Origin: Auritidibacter sp. Marseille-P8566
GTDB lineage: Bacteria; Bacteroidota; Bacteroidia; Flavobacteriales; Flavobacteriaceae
Assembly (NCBI GenBank): GCA_943325595.2
Contig: CALPQA020000001.1
Span: 1-24,846, forward strand
Direction of reading: 5' to 3'
Length of the DNA: 24,846 nt
Shown here: one piece after another, positions 22,679 to 24,846 of the stretch
Numbering within the stretch: the stretch's first letter is position 1
Layout: each line of letters starts with the position of its first letter
Notes under the pieces: model-generated
What the model was told of the DNA's origin: nothing
Database searches by the model: none
Seen by the model: the letters and a program-made list of their open reading frames with translations, nothing else
Translations under genes and position numbers: made by a program

Positions 22679-24037
22679 ATGAAAAAATTATTATTACTGT
22701 CGTTATTACTTACAAATGCAGCTATCTCACTAGCTCAAACCTCTGAGAATCAAGAAAAAATTGAAACTAAATCTGTCGATAATTCGACTTTCAACAAATG
22801 GTTTGTTGAATTAAATACAGGCTATAGCAAAGGCCTAAACCCTTATACATCAGGTTACCACACTAGTATGGAAGATAAAATACTTGGTGGTTTGAAATTT
22901 AACAGTTTCAATGTTGGGTTACGTTATATGATAACTCCTAAATTTGGATTAAAAACAGGAGTTAGTTATGATAAATTCAACAATTTTAAAAGTTCTTCAA
23001 GCAAAGATTTTGAAACAGAACTTTTCAGATTCGATTTACAAGGCGTTATAAATGGTGCTCAATTATTTGATTTACAAGATAAATTAGGAAGATTCAATTT
23101 CTTAATTCACGGAGGTCTAAATTATACTCGATTAACACCAACATTAGAAACTCCAGCAGATATTATTGGAGGATCATCGAATTATAATATAACTGAAAAT
23201 AATATTGGTGTTGTTTTTGGAATTACTCCTGAATTTAGAATCACTAATAGATTAGCTTTTATTATGGATTTCAGTATGTATACAAATTACAGACAAAACT
23301 TAGCTTGGGATGGTCATAAATCATTAGACACCAATAATGCTACTGGAAAAATGATTAACGGTACTGTTGGTTTAAATTACTCTTTTGGAAAACAAAATAC
23401 GCATGGCGATTATGCTAAAGTAGAAGATCAAAAAGTAAAAGAAAAATATGATGGATTGCAACAAAGAATTGGGGAATTAGAAACAATGATGAATGATTCA
23501 GATAAAGATGGTGTTCCTGATTATTTAGATGCAGAAAATAATTCAATGGCTGGTGTAGCTGTTGATACAAAAGGAAGAATGGTTGATTTAAACAACAATA
23601 GCGTTCCTGATGAGTTAGAAAAATACTTAACGACAAATTATAACGATAAAGCTGATCAAGAAAGAAAAGCAGAAGTGACTAATTCTAAATTAGTTAAAAA
23701 TTTAATTAACGAAGGATTTGTAACCACTTATTTCGATGTTAATAAAACCAAACCTACAAATGTTTCAACTGAAGGAATTGACTTTATTTTGACTTATTTA
23801 AGAAACAATCCTAGCGCATCTGTTGAAATTTATGGAAATGCAGACGAAACAGGTAAAAGTGAATACAACGATAAGTTAGCTTTAGCAAGAGCTAATAATG
23901 TAAAAAACACTTTAGTGAAAGCTGGAATTGATGCTACAAGATTAAGCGTAATTTCTAAAGGAGAAGATACATCAGTGGATCCTACTTCTAAAGAAGCTAA
24001 AAATTTAGTTAGAAGAGTAACGTTCAAAGTAAAATAA
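22679..24037 (+). CDS. OmpA-family outer-membrane protein with beta-barrel and TSP3-like repeats
   Basis: 452 residues. Signal peptide about 1-20 (MKKLLLLSLLLTNAAISLAQ). Residues about 35-235 form a beta-barrel membrane domain. A short coiled linker (EKYDGLQQRIGELETMM) leads into calcium-binding TSP3-like repeats (DSDKDGVPDYLDAENNS and DLNNNSVPDELEK). Residues about 335-452 are an OmpA C-terminal peptidoglycan-binding domain with YFDVNKTKPT, GNADETGKSEYNDKLALARANNVKN and RRVTFKVK. The Asp and Arg of GNAD...LALAR are the usual diaminopimelate contacts. It should tie the outer membrane to the wall. A GTG-initiated frame reaches back to 22601, but it would put 26 residues before the signal peptide and start upstream of the -7 motif, so the ATG at 22679 is used. 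Likely highly expressed: strong promoter motif and strong terminator. Confidence 0.94.
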   Translation: MKKLLLLSLLLTNAAISLAQTSENQEKIETKSVDNSTFNKWFVELNTGYSKGLNPYTSGYHTSMEDKILGGLKFNSFNVGLRYMITPKFGLKTGVSYDKFNNFKSSSSKDFETELFRFDLQGVINGAQLFDLQDKLGRFNFLIHGGLNYTRLTPTLETPADIIGGSSNYNITENNIGVVFGITPEFRITNRLAFIMDFSMYTNYRQNLAWDGHKSLDTNNATGKMINGTVGLNYSFGKQNTHGDYAKVEDQKVKEKYDGLQQRIGELETMMNDSDKDGVPDYLDAENNSMAGVAVDTKGRMVDLNNNSVPDELEKYLTTNYNDKADQERKAEVTNSKLVKNLINEGFVTTYFDVNKTKPTNVSTEGIDFILTYLRNNPSASVEIYGNADETGKSEYNDKLALARANNVKNTLVKAGIDATRLSVISKGEDTSVDPTSKEAKNLVRRVTFKVK

Positions 24038-24056
24038 AAAACAATAAATAATAATT

Positions 24057-24089
24057 AATCCGCTGTAGTACTACAGCGGATTTTTTTTA
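24057..24089 (+). terminator. Strong intrinsic terminator after the OmpA-family gene
   Basis: A perfect 26-base palindrome (arms 24057-24069 and 24070-24082, effective stem about 9-11 pairs with CCGC/GCGG core) is followed by a run of T to 24088. It starts 20 bases after the OmpA stop and is the cleanest terminator in the window. Confidence 0.93.
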
Positions 24090-24104
24090 TCTTTAAATAA
24101 AAAA

Positions 24105-24491
24105 ATGAACGACCGAAATAAATTTATAATAGCCTTTCGAGGGGAAACTTTAGGAGCTTTAAATTCTGAGACGTTATCAGACGAAATTTTTCAAAATCAA
24201 ACACTTAGACCAATATTAAAGCTTCAAAATGATATTTATTTAGAAGTTTTCAGAAACTACATTTCAAAAAGTAAATTGAATTTTAGCAATTTTTCAATTG
24301 AAAAGAAAATGCAATTCATTGAAAATAGTATCCAAAAAGATATTAATTTTCAAAATATTCTAAAAGGTATTACGATAGGTCTGTTTACTATGGACGAATA
24401 TTTCACCTATTCTAAAAATAGTTCTAATCTTAATAAAAGACTTATGTCTATGCTAATTGAACGATTAAAAAGCCAAATTCAATTGTTTTAA
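24105..24491 (+). CDS. Conserved hypothetical protein of Flavobacteriia
   Basis: 128 residues, no signal peptide or membrane segment, predicted soluble and mostly helical. The stretch RGETLGALNSETLSDEIFQNQTLRPILKLQN at about 13-43 and the C-terminal LNKRLMSMLIERLKSQIQLF look like a family I recall from flavobacterial genomes; it is sometimes labelled glyoxalase there, but no glyoxalase metal-binding motif is visible, so that label should not be carried over. The ATG is 15 bases after the terminator T-run of the OmpA gene. A near -7 motif (TATCTTTA, 24089-24096) overlaps the T-run end, which would give an almost leaderless transcript. Its stop codon abuts the stop of the convergent hisIE gene with no spacer. 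Confidence 0.72.
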   Translation: MNDRNKFIIAFRGETLGALNSETLSDEIFQNQTLRPILKLQNDIYLEVFRNYISKSKLNFSNFSIEKKMQFIENSIQKDINFQNILKGITIGLFTMDEYFTYSKNSSNLNKRLMSMLIERLKSQIQLF

Positions 24492-24845
24492 TTAATCCTT
24501 TTTATTTCTATCTTTCAAAACCGTAATGACATCCTGTAACTGAAATCCTTTTGCTTGCAATAAAATTAAATAATGAAATAGTAAATCTGCACTTTCATTT
24601 AAAAATAAATCATCATTATTGTCTTTCGCTTCAATAATCACTTCCACCGCTTCCTCTCCTACTTTTTGAGCAATTTTATTTATACCCAACTCAAATAATG
24701 AAGCTACATAACTCTTTTCTGAGGTTGAATTTTCCTTTCTACTTTTAATTGTGTTTTCTAATTTTGATAAAAAACCATAATTCTCAACATTCTTTTCCTG
24801 CCAGCATGTGTCTGATCCAGTATGGCAAGTTGGTCCGATTGGTTG
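24492..24845 (-). CDS. hisIE: Bifunctional phosphoribosyl-AMP cyclohydrolase / phosphoribosyl-ATP pyrophosphatase (5' truncated)
   Basis: C-terminal 117 residues of HisIE, second and third steps of histidine synthesis. The frame is open to the right window edge. The first residues visible, QPIGPTCHTGSDTCW, are the end of the cyclohydrolase (HisI) domain with its two zinc-binding Cys. After a linker (about residues 17-45 of the visible part) comes the pyrophosphatase (HisE) domain with YVASLFELGINKIAQKVGEEA, VEVIIEAK and ESADLLFHYLILL; the E-E...E-x-x-D pattern is the MazG-like metal site. A start at the TTG near 24689 would cut off the HisI portion and is rejected. The rest of the gene, and probably other his genes, lie beyond the window. 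Confidence 0.95.
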   Translation of the reverse strand, partial: QPIGPTCHTGSDTCWQEKNVENYGFLSKLENTIKSRKENSTSEKSYVASLFELGINKIAQKVGEEAVEVIIEAKDNNDDLFLNESADLLFHYLILLQAKGFQLQDVITVLKDRNKKD

Positions 24846-24846
24846 A

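Noticed and set aside
24492..24689. Short stand-alone HisE-like gene starting near 24689
   Set aside because: The frame continues without a stop to the window edge and encodes the Cys-containing end of the HisI domain, so this is the 3' part of hisIE.

Overview
The window comes from a low-GC member of the Bacteroidota, most likely a Flavobacterium or close relative. Supporting signs are the strong A+T bias, a type IX secretion (T9SS) C-terminal sorting domain, several copies of the Bacteroidetes -7 promoter motif TAnnTTTG, a typical flavobacterial OmpA/TSP3 outer-membrane protein, and weak Shine-Dalgarno sites. No rRNA, tRNA, insertion sequence or CRISPR array was seen.

Layout. (1) 3-2435 (+) is the tail of a fatty-acid/polyketide-type operon: a truncated hotdog dehydratase, a ketosynthase with a full catalytic triad, a free-standing acyl carrier protein, and a phosphopantetheinyl transferase that can activate it. 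This set fits the end of a flexirubin/aryl-polyene type pigment cluster (inference). (2) 2427-4939 (-) is a two-gene operon: a cNMP-binding/CBS/DUF294 nucleotidyltransferase-like protein and a DnaQ-fold protein whose exonuclease active site is eroded. (3) 5097-6434 (-) is a DEAD-box RNA helicase. (4) 6717-8327 (+) is a T9SS-secreted putative glycoside hydrolase (DUF4874/DUF4832-like). (5) 8381-18184 (-) is a five-gene operon for export of an exopolysaccharide, described below. (6) 18373-22555 holds a RadD-like helicase, a DUF6155-like protein, a DUF3817-like membrane protein with a MscS channel, and a hotdog thioesterase. (7) 22679-24846 holds an OmpA-family protein, a conserved hypothetical protein, and the 3' part of hisIE.

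The main discovery candidate is the operon at 8381-18184. It resembles the Pel exopolysaccharide system but is rearranged. It encodes a PelF-like GT4 glycosyltransferase and a PelG-like membrane transporter with an extra N-terminal domain. It also encodes a stand-alone secreted GH114/PelA-type hydrolase and a polytopic membrane protein in the place where PelD/PelE would be expected. Last comes a 1293-residue protein that joins a PelA-like deacetylase to a PelB-like TPR and outer-membrane beta-barrel. No PelD c-di-GMP receptor is encoded. The model (inference) is polymerisation by PelF, passage across the inner membrane with PelG and the polytopic protein, then trimming, deacetylation and export through one fused periplasm-to-outer-membrane machine. 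The convergent T9SS-secreted hydrolase-like protein may act on the product at the cell surface.
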